Assembly (NCBI GenBank): GCA_003224665.1
Contig: QHZM01000275.1
Coordinates: forward strand, 1-5,904
Direction: 5' to 3'
DNA length: 5,904 bases
Source of the DNA: Acidobacteriota bacterium
GTDB taxonomy: Bacteria; Acidobacteriota; Terriglobia; UBA7540
Position numbers and translations under genes: made by a program. Shown here piece by piece: positions 4,923 to 5,904 of this stretch. The notes beneath the pieces were generated by a model, which was given only the letters and a program-made list of their open reading frames with translations, was not told the origin of the DNA and did no database searches. Numbering within the stretch: the first letter of the stretch is position 1; every line of letters starts with the position of its first letter.

Positions 4923-5904
4923 AAGATTTCAGCAGCGACGGCGGAGCTTTCCTCAGGACGCCGGCGAGCCTGGCTTTCAATTCCAGCCGCTCCTTCCAGT
5001 ACCTTGTCTCCGGTATCTTTCGGGAAGCAAAGAGTTCGTCCAGGTCCGCTATGGAATTGAGCAAGGCCTCCGCTTTGGCGCCGAGCTGCTTCTGCTCCGG
5101 GCTGACTCCGCGCTCAGCCTGCAAACGCGGCCATTCCTTGGCCACTCGAACACCCAGCGCCCAGAACATCATCAGGAGAAAGCAGAATAGCAGCGGCATG
5201 CCAAGACGCGTCATGGAGTTTGGAAGGACTTTGACCTCGACTTCGCCCTGCTCAACCTGCGAGGTTGAAGGCGGAGCAGCCTCGCCGCTCAGACGGGCCA
5301 TGAGCTCGACGCCTCGTCCGACGCTTTCAGCCTCGAATTTCTGGATGCTGTTGGCTGAGTCCACTCCGGCAGGCTTGAACAGGGAAGAATCCACGGCGAG
5401 GTTTGCGGGAGACAAGTACATTTCCGCGCGGTCAACCGGGTAAGCGGCTCGCTCGCCGAGCTCGAGCCCCGCCGGCGTGTAGTCCGCCCCGTAGTCCACG
5501 GAGACCGTCGTCGTGCCCGGCTTGATCGGATATCGAATAAAAAACTCGCCCGGTTTCTTTCCGGCCTCGACGGTCTGCGGAAGCGGCATGTTCATCAGAC
5601 CCGTCACGGCGACCGTGGCCCCGCTCGTCTCCGGCGGCAAGCCGAATCGGAAAGTGCCCTCGGGGTCCGCAAAAGTGCGCGGTGGGTTGCTTGAGTTCCG
5701 GACCATGTAGTCTTTGCGGACGCGAATCTTCGTGCCTTCCGCGCGGACGAGGATCCGGAGAGTTTGGACCCGCAGGCCGGGATCGGACCGTGTGGACTCA
5801 TCAACGGTCAGGTTTATTGTGGCCGCTCCCGTGGGATCGAATGGCGCCGGGGCGTGGTAGTTGACGTCTTGGAAGCGCGTCTCGGCGAGGTAAAAAGCGC
5901 TTGG
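4897..5904 (-). CDS. Membrane-anchored protein with Ig-like extracytoplasmic region, 3' part (5' end outside window)
   Basis: The frame stays open to the right edge, so an ATG at 5706 is internal. 335 residues are visible. The first 230 or so are beta-rich and Pro/Gly/Thr-rich with no membrane helix, resembling carboxypeptidase-regulatory-like or Ig-type folds (for example NLTVDES, VKDYMVRNSSNPPRTF, GTFRFGLPPE). One membrane helix follows (about 234-252, RLGMPLLFCFLLMMFWALGV), flanked on its C-side by R and K, so the N-part is outside and the roughly 80-residue tail is cytoplasmic. The tail has a helical hairpin-like stretch (AEALLNSIADLDELFASRK...YWKERLELKARL) resembling short helical segments in CcmI/CcmH-type biogenesis proteins. 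That likeness is recalled and unverified. The gene overlaps ccmA by 26 bases, so it belongs to the operon. Its function is not recognised, and an accessory role in haem handling or complex assembly is inference. Confidence 0.75.
   Translation of the reverse strand, partial: PSAFYLAETRFQDVNYHAPAPFDPTGAATINLTVDESTRSDPGLRVQTLRILVRAEGTKIRVRKDYMVRNSSNPPRTFADPEGTFRFGLPPETSGATVAVTGLMNMPLPQTVEAGKKPGEFFIRYPIKPGTTTVSVDYGADYTPAGLELGERAAYPVDRAEMYLSPANLAVDSSLFKPAGVDSANSIQKFEAESVGRGVELMARLSGEAAPPSTSQVEQGEVEVKVLPNSMTRLGMPLLFCFLLMMFWALGVRVAKEWPRLQAERGVSPEQKQLGAKAEALLNSIADLDELFASRKIPETRYWKERLELKARLAGVLRKAPPSLLKSYATRNAAR

Overview
The window is GC-rich bacterial DNA, packed with genes that run almost entirely on the minus strand. 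The gene set (glycine-zipper protein, Ser/Thr kinase with a C-terminal extracytoplasmic domain, FHA protein with a cysteine ribbon, and a System I cytochrome c maturation block) looks most like Acidobacteriota. That assignment comes from recall of gene families, not from a search. No insertion sequence, CRISPR array, tRNA or rRNA is visible.

Layout from the right edge, in the direction of transcription. A membrane-anchored protein with a large extracytoplasmic part enters from beyond the right edge (4897 to >5904, 5' end missing). It overlaps ccmA (4212-4922), which is followed by ccmB (3421-4098), ccmC (2593-3303) and a short ccmD-like gene (2439-2600). Next come an FHA-domain protein with an N-terminal CxxC...CxxC ribbon (1860-2381) and a membrane-anchored Ser/Thr protein kinase homologue (340-1863), joined by an ATGA stop/start overlap. 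At the left edge the 3' end of a glycine-zipper gene (3-158, plus strand) converges on the kinase gene. The 181 bp between them hold only weak inverted repeats.

How the parts fit: CcmA and CcmB form the ATPase/permease pair, and CcmC with CcmD handles haem for the periplasmic chaperone CcmE. ccmE, ccmF, ccmG and ccmH are not in the window. The FHA protein and kinase look like a phospho-signalling pair transcribed behind the haem-export genes, which suggests, but does not prove, a link between signalling and cytochrome c maturation.

The most striking observation is in the kinase. The reading frame goes straight from the catalytic loop HRDLK into the later motif SDLFSLG. The rest of the catalytic loop, the DFG motif, the activation loop and the APE region, roughly 50 residues, are missing in frame. 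This is either a real pseudokinase-making deletion or an assembly collapse, and it is the first thing to check.
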